Shown here: positions 1 through 5,417 of the stretch, one piece after another | Numbering within the stretch: position 1 is the first letter of the stretch | How the letters are laid out: each line of letters opens with the position of its first letter | Assembly: GCA_902462035.1 (NCBI GenBank) | Contig: CABQAC010000150.1 | Location: forward strand, 1 to 5,440 | Reading direction: 5' to 3' | Length of the DNA stretch: 5,440 nt | Origin: an uncultured Eubacteriales bacterium | GTDB taxonomy: Bacteria > Bacillota > Clostridia > Oscillospirales > Acutalibacteraceae | Notes under the pieces: generated by a model | Seen by the model: only the letters and a program-made list of their open reading frames with translations | Databases searched by the model: none | What the model was told of the DNA's origin: nothing | Program-made: the position numbers and the translations under genes

Positions 1-846
1 GCCCAGGGGCAGCTCGCCGTACTGGCGGTCAAACCGGTGCTGACAAAGGTTATCCATGCCCGAAGGACAGCTGCAGTCCCGGCCCCAGTCCCTAAAAGAG
101 CGGATGATTTTGTGAAGCAGCGGATTGTCCGTATACACCGCGCCGCCCTCTCCCATCGTCATATGATGGGGCGGATAAAAGCTGGAAGTACCGATATCGC
201 CGATGGTGCCGGTCAGTTTTTTCTCGCCGTTGAGCTCATAAACAGAACCTAAGGCGTCACAGTTATCTTCCACAAGCCAAAGATGGTGCTTGTCGCAGAA
301 CGCTTTGACCGCCCCCAGGTCGATGGGATTGCCCAGGGTATGGGCCACCATCACCGCCTTGGTCCGGGGGGAAAGCGCCCGTTCCAGCTGGGTTACGTCG
401 ATGTTGTACTGGGGAATGGTCACATCCACAAATACCGGCACCGCGCCGTACTGGATGATGGGCGACACCGTGGTGGGAAAACCGGCCGCAACGGTAATCA
501 CTTCATCCCCGCGGCCCACCGCCCGCTCCTTCAGCAGCGGGGAGGTCAATGCCATAAAGGCATTTAAGTTTGCCGAGGACCCCGAATTGACCACGCTGCA
601 AAAACGGACGCCCAGGTATTCGGCGAACTCTTTTTCAAACCGGTCGGTATACCGGCCGGCGGTCAGCCAAAATTCCAGCGAACTGTCCACCAAATTGACC
701 ATTTCCTCATGGTCGTAAACCCGGGAGGCATACGGAATCCGCTGCCCTTCCTGATAGTCGGGTTTCTGATGGTACCGGTCACAATATTCCGCCACAAGCG
801 ATAAGATTGTATTTTTGGCCTGCTGTTCGGTTTGATGTTCGAACAT
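1..846 (-). CDS. rfbH: CDP-4-keto-6-deoxy-D-glucose 3-dehydrase (E1), C-terminus beyond window
   Basis: This PMP- and [2Fe-2S]-dependent enzyme removes the C3 hydroxyl of CDP-4-keto-6-deoxyglucose, working with a separate NADH reductase (E3), in 3,6-dideoxyhexose synthesis in the cytoplasm. The 282 visible residues have the DegT/DnrJ/EryC1 aminotransferase fold. The motif SFYPPHHMTMGEGGAV (222-237) carries His227 where aminotransferases have the PLP lysine, the hallmark of E1. Asp194 is the expected pyridine-nitrogen ligand. Cys196, Cys258, Cys260 and Cys268 match the E1 cluster pattern, including C-x-C-x7-C. The gap between the first two cysteines is 61 residues, against 57 in Yersinia E1 as I recall it, because of about four extra residues near 203-212. 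The start ATG follows an AAAGGAG site at 8-base spacing that begins directly at the rfbG stop; the intergenic gap is 13 bases. Family members are about 435 aa, so roughly 150 residues lie beyond base 1. Identification is firm. Confidence 0.95.
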   Translation of the reverse strand, partial: MFEHQTEQQAKNTILSLVAEYCDRYHQKPDYQEGQRIPYASRVYDHEEMVNLVDSSLEFWLTAGRYTDRFEKEFAEYLGVRFCSVVNSGSSANLNAFMALTSPLLKERAVGRGDEVITVAAGFPTTVSPIIQYGAVPVFVDVTIPQYNIDVTQLERALSPRTKAVMVAHTLGNPIDLGAVKAFCDKHHLWLVEDNCDALGSVYELNGEKKLTGTIGDIGTSSFYPPHHMTMGEGGAVYTDNPLLHKIIRSFRDWGRDCSCPSGMDNLCQHRFDRQYGELPLG

Positions 847-859
847 CTTCGATACTCCT

Positions 860-1915
860 TTATGATTCAAAAAATTCAATAATCTGCCGGTCCATGCACG
901 CGGACAAATTGCCGCCCGCGCGGTAACATTTGGACCATTCGACCGTTTTTTCCACCGCCTGCTCGATATGCCAGCGGGGCCGCCAGGCGAACACTGTCTT
1001 AAGCTTGGAACAATCCAGCTTTAAATAATTTGCCTCGTGGGGGCCGTTCACCGCATGGTTTTCCCAAGCAAGGCCCTCCCCCCATTTCTCGCAAAACAGG
1101 TTGACCAGCGCACCGGTGGTTAAGCAGTCGCAGTCGTCCGGCCCAACATTATAATAACCGGCAGCCTTTGGGTCTTCGTACTGCCTCTGGGCGATCATCA
1201 GGTAAGCGGCCAGCGGTTCCAGCACATGCTGGTACGGCCGGGTGGAATGGGGATTTCGCACAAGGATGGTTTCGTTGTTCAGGGCCGCGCGGACACAATC
1301 GGGCAGAATACGGTCATGGGCAAAATCGCCGCCGCCGATAACATTGCCCGCCCGGGCGGTGGAAATCGCGGTTTTGCCGTCCGCAAAAAAGGAACTTTTA
1401 TAGCTGTGAGTAACGAGTTCAGAACAGGACTTGCTGTTGGAGTAGGGGTCAAATCCATCCAGCGGATCGGTTTCCCGGTAACCCCATTCCCATTCGCTGT
1501 TGTGGTACACCTTGTCCGTGGTCACATTCAAAAAAGAGCGCACATACCCGCTTTGGCGGACGCATTCCAAGATATGGACAGTACCCATAACATTCGTTTC
1601 GTAGGTATACGCCGGATCCTGATAGGAATCCCGCACGATAGGCTGGGCGGCAAGATGCAGGACGATCTCCGGCTGGAACCGGTCAAAGGCCTGCCAAAGG
1701 GCGCCCTGGTCACGGATATCCCCCGTGGTGGACTCGGCCAACAGCGATTCCATACCAGCCAAGTCATATAGGCTGGGTTCGGTAGGCGGCCGCAGGGAAT
1801 AGCCCGCCACCTGCGCGCCGGCGCCTGCCAGCAGCTTGCACAGCCACGCGCCCTTAAAACCGGTGTGCCCGGTTACAAACACCCGTTTGCCGCGGTAGAA
1901 CGCCAGATTTTCCAT
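860..1915 (-). CDS. rfbG: CDP-glucose 4,6-dehydratase
   Basis: This enzyme converts CDP-D-glucose to CDP-4-keto-6-deoxy-D-glucose using tightly bound NAD+, the second step of CDP-dideoxyhexose synthesis. It is a 351-residue extended short-chain dehydrogenase. The N-terminal Rossmann motif is TGHTGFKG (Gly16, Gly19, Gly22), the variant typical of CDP-glucose rather than dTDP-glucose dehydratases. Asp66 lies in the GDI segment. The active site has VTTDKVY (131-137), with Thr133-Asp134-Lys135, and the YxxxK pair Tyr158/Lys162. The substrate-binding segment NVIGGGDF is at 191-198. An in-frame GTG lies 36 bases upstream and another ATG 6 bases upstream, but the GGAGG at the end of rfbF sits 8 bases before the ATG at 1915 and only 2 before the one at 1921, so 1915 is preferred. 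That start overlaps the rfbF stop as TAATG, giving translational coupling. Length and motifs are normal for the family. Confidence 0.95.
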   Translation of the reverse strand: MENLAFYRGKRVFVTGHTGFKGAWLCKLLAGAGAQVAGYSLRPPTEPSLYDLAGMESLLAESTTGDIRDQGALWQAFDRFQPEIVLHLAAQPIVRDSYQDPAYTYETNVMGTVHILECVRQSGYVRSFLNVTTDKVYHNSEWEWGYRETDPLDGFDPYSNSKSCSELVTHSYKSSFFADGKTAISTARAGNVIGGGDFAHDRILPDCVRAALNNETILVRNPHSTRPYQHVLEPLAAYLMIAQRQYEDPKAAGYYNVGPDDCDCLTTGALVNLFCEKWGEGLAWENHAVNGPHEANYLKLDCSKLKTVFAWRPRWHIEQAVEKTVEWSKCYRAGGNLSACMDRQIIEFFES

Positions 1916-2688
1916 TACCATTTCCTCCACGGGGCATTGCCGGACGCCCACATCTGTTCCAGCTGCATTTTATCGCGCTGGGTATCCATGCAGTGCCAAA
2001 AGCCGTCGTGTTTATATGCCATCAGCTGGCCTTCCCGAGCCAACGCTTCCAGCGGCGCCTTTTCGAACACGGTGCCGTCCCCTTCGATATAATCGAAAAT
2101 TTGAGGATTAAGCACCATAAAACCGCCGTTGATCATGCTGCCGTCATCGTTGGATTTTTCCCGGAACGCATGAATGGTATTATCATTCCCAATATCCAGC
2201 ACGCCAAACTTCTGACCGACGTTTATTGCGGTCATGGTGGCGATTTTTCCATGGGATCGATGGAAAGCAACCAGTTTCCCGATATCCACATCGCTGACGC
2301 CGTCGCCATACGTCAGCATAAACGGCTCGTCCTCCACATACTTTCGAATACGCTTGACGCGGCCCCCGGTCATGGTGTTCAGCCCCGTGTCCACCAGGGT
2401 GACACGCCATGGCTCCGCAAAATTTGAATGGATTTCCATTTTATTCTGCTGAGTAAAATCAAAAGTTATGTCGCTGCGGTGCAGGTAGTAGTCTGCAAAG
2501 TATTCTTTGATGACGTGCGCCTTGTAACCGCAGCAAATGACAAAATCATGATATCCATAATAAGAGTACATCTTCATGATGTGCCACAGGATCGGCATAT
2601 CGCCGATTTCAATCATCGGCTTGGGCTTCAGGTGGCTTTCCTCGCTGATTCGCGTGCCAAATCCGCCCGCTAAGATAACAACCTTCAT
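1915..2688 (-). CDS. rfbF: Glucose-1-phosphate cytidylyltransferase (CDP-glucose pyrophosphorylase)
   Basis: This enzyme makes CDP-glucose and pyrophosphate from glucose-1-phosphate and CTP, the committing step for CDP-linked deoxysugars. The 257-residue protein has the same length as Salmonella RfbF. The nucleotidyltransferase signature LAGGFGTR is at 6-13, followed by the conserved KPKPMIEIG segment (21-29) with the expected catalytic lysine. YGDGVSDVD (127-135) supplies metal ligand Asp129, and WHCMDTQRD (231-239) supplies Asp235. INGGFMV (186-192) belongs to the sugar-binding region. The frame stays open for 65 more codons upstream, but homologues begin at MKVVILAGG and the upstream candidates have no usable ribosome binding site. 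The ATG at 2700 directly abuts AAAGGA, whereas the ATG at 2688 is 12 bases from it, rather long but acceptable. It is first in the rfbF-rfbG-rfbH operon and overlaps rfbG by one base. Confidence 0.95.
   Translation of the reverse strand: MKVVILAGGFGTRISEESHLKPKPMIEIGDMPILWHIMKMYSYYGYHDFVICCGYKAHVIKEYFADYYLHRSDITFDFTQQNKMEIHSNFAEPWRVTLVDTGLNTMTGGRVKRIRKYVEDEPFMLTYGDGVSDVDIGKLVAFHRSHGKIATMTAINVGQKFGVLDIGNDNTIHAFREKSNDDGSMINGGFMVLNPQIFDYIEGDGTVFEKAPLEALAREGQLMAYKHDGFWHCMDTQRDKMQLEQMWASGNAPWRKW
1922..1933 (-). promoter_or_regulatory. Ribosome binding site of rfbG inside the end of rfbF
   Basis: The last codons of rfbF contain GTGGAGG on the minus strand. Its GGAGG core lies 8 bases from the ATG at 1915 and 2 bases from the ATG at 1921, so it decides the start of rfbG. 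Ribosomes finishing rfbF at the TAATG junction can reinitiate immediately, which fits coupled synthesis of the two enzymes. Confidence 0.65.
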
Positions 2689-2868
2689 AATGATAATCAT
2701 TCCTTTCACCGGGATCGGAAGTTCCGGTAGTGTAAAGCGCCCGATGCCGTACACGATATCAGACCGGTACGCAAAAAATGCCCGCTTGAAAGATTCTCCG
2801 TTCAAATTGATAACCTTCCACTTTTCCGTTCCTTCATGCATAGGGCCGCGCGCTTTGCGGCATAAACA
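2689..2868 (-). promoter_or_regulatory. Long untranslated leader of the rfbFGH operon
   Basis: Between the inferred transcription start near 2868 and the rfbF ATG lie about 180 bases with no gene of their own. A small hairpin is possible at 2845-2861 (arms GCCGC and GCGGC). Next to the start codon, the arms at 2703-2712 and 2724-2737 can pair in the RNA with two small bulges (CTTT, CAC and CGG blocks). This would take up part of the AAAGGA ribosome binding site of rfbF. The rfbF frame is open across the leader, but the only ATG well inside it (2841) has no ribosome binding site. Leaders of this length are common before polysaccharide operons, where antiterminators or riboswitches may act; I do not recognise a known element here. 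Confidence 0.45.
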
Positions 2869-2874
2869 CATAAG

Positions 2875-2903
2875 ATTATACATTATTTCCCTTGCAAAAA
2901 CAA
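2875..2903 (-). promoter_or_regulatory. Sigma-A promoter of the rfbFGH operon
   Basis: On the minus strand, a perfect TATAAT (2875-2880) lies 17 bases after TTGTTT (2898-2903). The -10 box is consensus and the -35 box matches TTGACA at the first three positions. It sits just after the terminator of the upstream aldo/keto reductase gene and before rfbF, exactly where the operon needs its own promoter. The start of transcription should be near 2868. Confidence 0.7.
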
Positions 2904-2913
2904 TCCGCTATGC

Positions 2914-2953
2914 AAAAAAAGCGGCGGACGCCAGTTTATCTGACATCCGCCGC
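2914..2953 (-). terminator. Rho-independent terminator of the aldo/keto reductase gene
   Basis: In minus-strand RNA, the arms at 2940-2953 and 2921-2934 form a 14-bp stem with a 5-base loop (AUAAA), directly followed by seven U residues (2914-2920). Two of the pairs are G-U wobbles that would be C-A mismatches on the other strand, and the U run is only on this side, so it is a minus-strand terminator. It lies 51 bases after the reductase stop codon and separates that gene from the rfb operon. Confidence 0.92.
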
Positions 2954-3004
2954 AAGGGTATGACGTGCAGCCGGAAAGGGGGTGAAACGATACGCCCTCG
3001 CCGT

Positions 3005-4141
3005 TTATTGTTTGAGTTCTTCCCGCAGGCTTTGAATCATTTTCATCTGATCGGGAATCGCAATGCTTTGGGGACAGTGATGCATGCAGTTGCCGCAGGC
3101 TTCGCAGTTTTCCGGCCCCGCGCCCAGGGGCAGCGCGTCCATCTCCCGGATAAAGGCCGCCTTGTCCTTTTCTACCGCATAACGGTTATAAATTGAAAAC
3201 ACGCCGGGAATATCCACGCCGAAGGGGCAATCCATACAATACCGGCAACCCGTGCAAGGCACCGTATCCTTTTGACGGTACGCTTCCACCGCCTGGTCGA
3301 TAATCTGATATTCCCCAGAGGTCAGCGGTTGAAAATCGGACATGGTACCAACGTTGTCCACCACTTGTTCCAGGGTCGTCATGCCGCTGAGTACCGTCAG
3401 CACGTTGGGCAGGCTGGCCGCGTAACGAACCGCCCAGGATGCGATGCTTTTGTCGGGCGCCGCTTTGCGGAACAGCTCGTTGGCCGCCTCGCAGGGGTTC
3501 GCCAGCGTACCGCCCCGCACTGGCTCCATGACGACACAGGGGATTCCATGGCGCTCCAAAATTTCATACTGCGTTTTGGCGTCCTGCATGGTCCAGTCCA
3601 GGTAGTTCAGCTGAATCTGGGCAAAATCCCAACCGTCAAAGGCGTTGCAAATATCCTCCAGCGCCGCCGGAACATCGTGGAAGGAAAAGCCCATCCGGCG
3701 AACCTTTCCTTCTTGTTTCTTGCGCTTGACAAAGTCGAACGCGCCCATGGCGATGCAGTCCTTCAGCCGCTGGCCATTCAAAGCATGGCACAGGTAAAAA
3801 TCAAAATAATCCACCCCGCACCGGTCCAGCTGCTCTTGGAACAACCGCTCCAAATCCGCTTCGTTATGGGCCATCCATACCGGCATTTTGGTCGCCAGAT
3901 GATAACTCTCCCGGGGATATTTTTTCAGTGCCTTACCAATAAAACCTTCCGACGCACCGCCATGATATACATAAGCGGTATCAAAATAATTGACTCCATG
4001 CTCATACGCATAATCCACAATTTCTTGCGCTTTTTTTTCGTCGATGGTTTCTTTATCCGGCGTCACTTTGGGGAAACGCATACACCCCAATCCCAACAGG
4101 GATATTTGGTCACCGGTGTTCTTGTACTGTCTCATTTCCAT
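3005..4141 (-). CDS. Aldo/keto reductase with C-terminal 2x[4Fe-4S] ferredoxin-like domain
   Basis: This is a predicted cytoplasmic oxidoreductase of the COG1453 type, 378 residues. Residues 1 to about 285 form the aldo/keto reductase barrel, starting with the LGLGCMRFPK segment (16-25). The classical catalytic tetrad is complete: Asp54, Tyr59, Lys85 and His119. The C-terminal part holds two iron-sulfur motifs. The first is CxxCxxCxxCP (Cys296, 299, 302, 305), in the spacing usual for this family; the second is CxxCxxCxxxCP (Cys346, 349, 352, 356). The substrate is unknown; coupling an NADPH-type barrel to iron-sulfur clusters suggests electron transfer in an anaerobe. A GTG start at 4156 is possible, but GAGG lies 9 bases before the ATG at 4141, which is preferred; the ATG at 4135 is also in frame. 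It is a single-gene unit with its own promoter and terminator, so a role in dideoxysugar synthesis is not implied by an operon. Confidence 0.9.
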   Translation of the reverse strand: MEMRQYKNTGDQISLLGLGCMRFPKVTPDKETIDEKKAQEIVDYAYEHGVNYFDTAYVYHGGASEGFIGKALKKYPRESYHLATKMPVWMAHNEADLERLFQEQLDRCGVDYFDFYLCHALNGQRLKDCIAMGAFDFVKRKKQEGKVRRMGFSFHDVPAALEDICNAFDGWDFAQIQLNYLDWTMQDAKTQYEILERHGIPCVVMEPVRGGTLANPCEAANELFRKAAPDKSIASWAVRYAASLPNVLTVLSGMTTLEQVVDNVGTMSDFQPLTSGEYQIIDQAVEAYRQKDTVPCTGCRYCMDCPFGVDIPGVFSIYNRYAVEKDKAAFIREMDALPLGAGPENCEACGNCMHHCPQSIAIPDQMKMIQSLREELKQ

Positions 4142-4278
4142 GATTCGCGTCCTCACCTTTCATTGCGATTTTGACGGCATTGCCACAGTTCTCCAGCTGG
4201 ACGGCAGGCGAAATTTCAGACGAAAAACGGTTTGGCGGCTGTGGCAATCATTCTTAACGGAACAAAAATCCCGTTGTT
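4142..4278 (-). promoter_or_regulatory. Structured 5' leader of the aldo/keto reductase gene
   Basis: About 135 bases separate the inferred transcription start from the ATG. Read as minus-strand RNA, the leader opens with a 7-bp stem-loop (arms 4269-4275 and 4256-4262, one G-U pair that would be a mismatch on the other strand). Then comes a perfect 10-bp inverted repeat, AUUGCCACAG and CUGUGGCAAU (4239-4248 and 4179-4188), enclosing 50 bases. The ribosome binding site follows after 4178. The closed-stem layout resembles a riboswitch or other regulatory RNA, but I recognise no known class and see no U run for attenuation. It could also be a DNA operator with two half-sites. No open reading frame with a ribosome binding site is seen in it. 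Confidence 0.5.
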
Positions 4279-4284
4279 ATTTTT

Positions 4285-4313
4285 ATTATAGCGCATTTCC
4301 AGAAGAGTGGCAA
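4285..4313 (-). promoter_or_regulatory. Sigma-A promoter of the aldo/keto reductase gene
   Basis: On the minus strand, TTGCCA (4308-4313) is followed after exactly 17 bases by TATAAT (4285-4290). The -35 box matches consensus at five of six positions and the -10 box is perfect. It lies between the terminator after the holin gene and the reductase, giving a transcription start near 4278. Confidence 0.8.
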
Positions 4314-4364
4314 GCATGGCGGGAATTCTATTCCTTTTCCCCAATTTTTCATACGTTCTTTTGG

Positions 4365-4410
4365 GCAAAATAATATCCCGTTCGCCATGGCGAACGGGAT
4401 GTTGTTTTGC
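4365..4410 (-). terminator. Long palindromic terminator after the holin gene, possibly bidirectional
   Basis: A perfect 26-bp palindrome at 4375-4400 (13 bp per arm, centred on CCATGG) is flanked by A-rich sequence on the left and T-rich sequence on the right. It begins 14 bases past the holin stop codon and is followed on the minus strand by ATTATTTTG, a fair U-rich tail. The pairing can be extended to 4365-4410. In plus-strand RNA the two irregular pairs are U-G wobbles, while in minus-strand RNA they are A-C mismatches, so termination may work in both directions. Confidence 0.75.
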
Positions 4411-4414
4411 TGTG

Positions 4415-4666
4415 TCAGTTTTCGCTTTTCAGCTGTTTGACAATTTGGTTGGAATAGACAGCAGCACCGGCCACCAGGATACCCTGAACGGCGCTGTCCA
4501 GCGTCCACCCGCCCAAGGCCATGGCTCCCAGAATACCCAAGGGCAGTAAGATTAAGGGAATCCATTTGTTGCTGATCTTTTCCGTGTTCTTAATCATCTG
4601 GCCGATGATCACCAGCACAGGAACCAGGATCAAAGCGTTTTCGGCAATGTAGTTCATAAAATCCAT
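4415..4666 (-). CDS. Phage holin, Hol44-like (holin superfamily V)
   Basis: This 83-residue hydrophobic protein resembles the Hol44 / Phage_holin_5_2 family of Firmicute prophages. Holins accumulate in the cytoplasmic membrane and open lesions that release an endolysin at the end of the lytic cycle. Predicted membrane segments are at about 7-25 and 35-53, with a third, weaker one at 58-76 containing the typical AVQGILVAGAAVYSNQIVKQ ending. A charged turn (KNTEKISNK, 26-34) separates the first two, and the C-terminus is hydrophilic. The start is well defined: AAAAGGAGG lies 7 bases before the ATG. The endolysin that normally accompanies a holin is not downstream; a terminator and then the aldo/keto reductase follow. 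No convincing promoter is seen in the 107 bases shared with the divergent gene to the right. A TTGGCA box overlaps that gene's -35 but has only a poor -10, TTATCT, 15 bases on. Confidence 0.82.
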   Translation of the reverse strand: MDFMNYIAENALILVPVLVIIGQMIKNTEKISNKWIPLILLPLGILGAMALGGWTLDSAVQGILVAGAAVYSNQIVKQLKSEN

Positions 4667-4724
4667 TCGTTTTCCTCCTTTTGCTTTACGCGATCTTTGG
4701 AAAGAGATAACCAGAAATAACAGC

Positions 4725-4753
4725 TTGCCAAACCGAAAAGAAAAAGCTATACT
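4725..4753 (+). promoter_or_regulatory. Sigma-A promoter of the coiled-coil protein gene
   Basis: TTGCCA (4725-4730) and TATACT (4748-4753) are separated by 17 bases, each differing from consensus at one position. The likely start of transcription, near 4760, lies only about 14 bases before the ATG at 4774, so the leader is very short and just holds the ribosome binding site. Confidence 0.75.
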
Positions 4754-4773
4754 AAAAAAGCGGGGTGATGAAG

Positions 4774-5040
4774 ATGGAACAGGAGCTCAAGGAAATATTG
4801 CTTTCCATGCAAAGCGAACTTAAAGCAATGAAAGAAGCGCAGGAACATACCAATACCCGTCTGGAGACAATGGAAAAGGATATTGTCAACATAAAGGATG
4901 ATATTGTCACCATAAAGGATGATATCTCCGAATTAAAGGAAGATACCCAAGTAACAAGAGAGGCAGTGAATACCTTGTTGGATTGGGCAGAAAAAGCCCA
5001 AGTACAAGTAAAAATTCCACTGTTTCAAAAGGCTGAATAA
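4774..5040 (+). CDS. Small coiled-coil protein of unknown function
   Basis: The 88-residue soluble protein is charged and almost entirely helical. Residues 1 to about 58 show heptad spacing of Ile, Leu, Val and Met with many Lys, Glu and Asp, predicting a parallel coiled coil and probably an oligomer. Residues 36-56 are three successive heptads, DIVNIKD, DIVTIKD and DISELKE. The C-terminal part, TREAVNTLLDWAEKA (61-75) followed by a short VQVKIPLF strand, resembles the ending of a group of unnamed Firmicute proteins I have seen; no function is known to me. Reading starts possibly at GTG 4765 or ATG 4768, but AAAGCGGGGTGAT, close to the perfect 16S complement, lies 5 bases before the ATG at 4774. 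It is the only plus-strand gene, with its own promoter and terminator, lodged between two phage-type genes of opposite orientation. It has no signal peptide or membrane segment. Confidence 0.85.
   Translation: MEQELKEILLSMQSELKAMKEAQEHTNTRLETMEKDIVNIKDDIVTIKDDISELKEDTQVTREAVNTLLDWAEKAQVQVKIPLFQKAE
4879..4941 (+). repeat. Three tandem 21-bp heptad repeats
   Basis: The units at 4879-4899 and 4900-4920 differ at a single base, and the third (4921-4941) is diverged but in register. Each encodes one coiled-coil heptad. The near identity of the first two at DNA level points to recent duplication. Confidence 0.85.
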
Positions 5041-5046
5041 GACAGG

Positions 5047-5074
5047 TCCCCACCCATACGGGTGGGGATTTTTT
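5047..5074 (+). terminator. Rho-independent terminator of the coiled-coil gene
   Basis: The arms TCCCCACCC (5047-5055) and GGGTGGGGA (5060-5068) form a perfect 9-bp stem with an ATAC loop, followed by six T residues (5069-5074). It starts 6 bases after the stop codon at 5040. There is no T run on the minus-strand side, so it serves the plus-strand gene; the minus-strand phage gene to its right ends just beyond it at 5079. Confidence 0.95.
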
Positions 5075-5078
5075 ATGT

Positions 5079-5417
5079 TCAATCCTGCTCCGTACCTTGA
5101 ATCGGCAAGGATTTGACCCGGTTGTAAAGTTCGGTTCCGGTTCCGTTGCCGCCCAGGTCGTGATATGCGTTGTAGAGGTATTCCACATTCTTCAGGTCGT
5201 TTACACCGCACCACCCCTGTTCCAGATAAAAACGGCAGGCTTGGTAAAGCCGGTCATGAAGCAGGGCCAGCACCCCTTCCTTGACCGTCGCCTGTTCTGT
5301 CATCTTCCGTTTAAACAACCTGGAAAGCCGCCTGTAACCGCCCGTCAGGGCGGCAATGACACCCCCAAATAAAACTTCCAGCCAGTACCGCTGGATAAAC
5401 TCCCACAAAACGTTCAC
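5079..5417 (-). CDS. Phage-type membrane-anchored small protein, function unknown
   Basis: The 112-residue protein has one predicted N-terminal membrane segment (about 11-27, LEVLFGGVIAALTGGY), a basic stretch after it (RRLSRLFKRK, 29-38) and a soluble helical domain. The segments LLHDRLYQACRFYLEQG (52-68) and YHDLGGNGTGTELYNRVKSLP (85-105) recall small proteins found near holin and lysin genes in Firmicute prophages; I cannot name a family with certainty. It may assist lysis or be a late structural protein. The GTG start at 5417 has its ribosome binding site, GAGAGG, directly abutting or overlapping it; a TTG at 5408 lies 8 bases from that site and could be the true start, giving 109 residues. 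A TGA overlapping the GTG as GTGA, and another just upstream, suggest that a minus-strand gene ends here, probably in the same late phage operon. The holin lies further along the same strand, past the inserted plus-strand gene. Confidence 0.72.
   Translation of the reverse strand: MNVLWEFIQRYWLEVLFGGVIAALTGGYRRLSRLFKRKMTEQATVKEGVLALLHDRLYQACRFYLEQGWCGVNDLKNVEYLYNAYHDLGGNGTGTELYNRVKSLPIQGTEQD

Noticed and set aside
1..12. A 12-base sequence, GCCCAGGGGCAG, repeated at 3122-3133
   Set aside because: Both copies encode Leu-Pro-Leu-Gly in unrelated proteins with the same codon preference; chance is sufficient.
1226..1771. A 181-codon open frame on the plus strand
   Set aside because: It is antisense to rfbG, a clear full-length enzyme; the frame is a by-product of GC-rich codon use.
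1916..1951. Upstream GTG and ATG starts for rfbG
   Set aside because: The ribosome binding site spacing favours the ATG at 1915, and family members begin only a few residues before the Rossmann motif.
2689..2883. In-frame 65-codon extension of rfbF
   Set aside because: It overlaps the promoter, has no ribosome binding site, and would make the protein longer than the 257 residues typical of the family.
3272..4174. A 300-codon open frame on the plus strand
   Set aside because: It lies opposite the aldo/keto reductase, whose catalytic tetrad and iron-sulfur motifs show the minus strand is the coding one. The plus frame has no ribosome binding site or recognisable domain.
4241..4313. TTGCCA occurring in two promoters and in the reductase leader
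   Set aside because: It is close to the -35 consensus in the promoters, so the shared hexamer does not by itself indicate a common regulator.
4907..5214. Minus-strand open frames crossing the coiled-coil gene and its terminator
   Set aside because: They are antisense to a gene with its own promoter, ribosome binding site and terminator, or out of frame with the 112-aa phage protein, and show no protein-like features.
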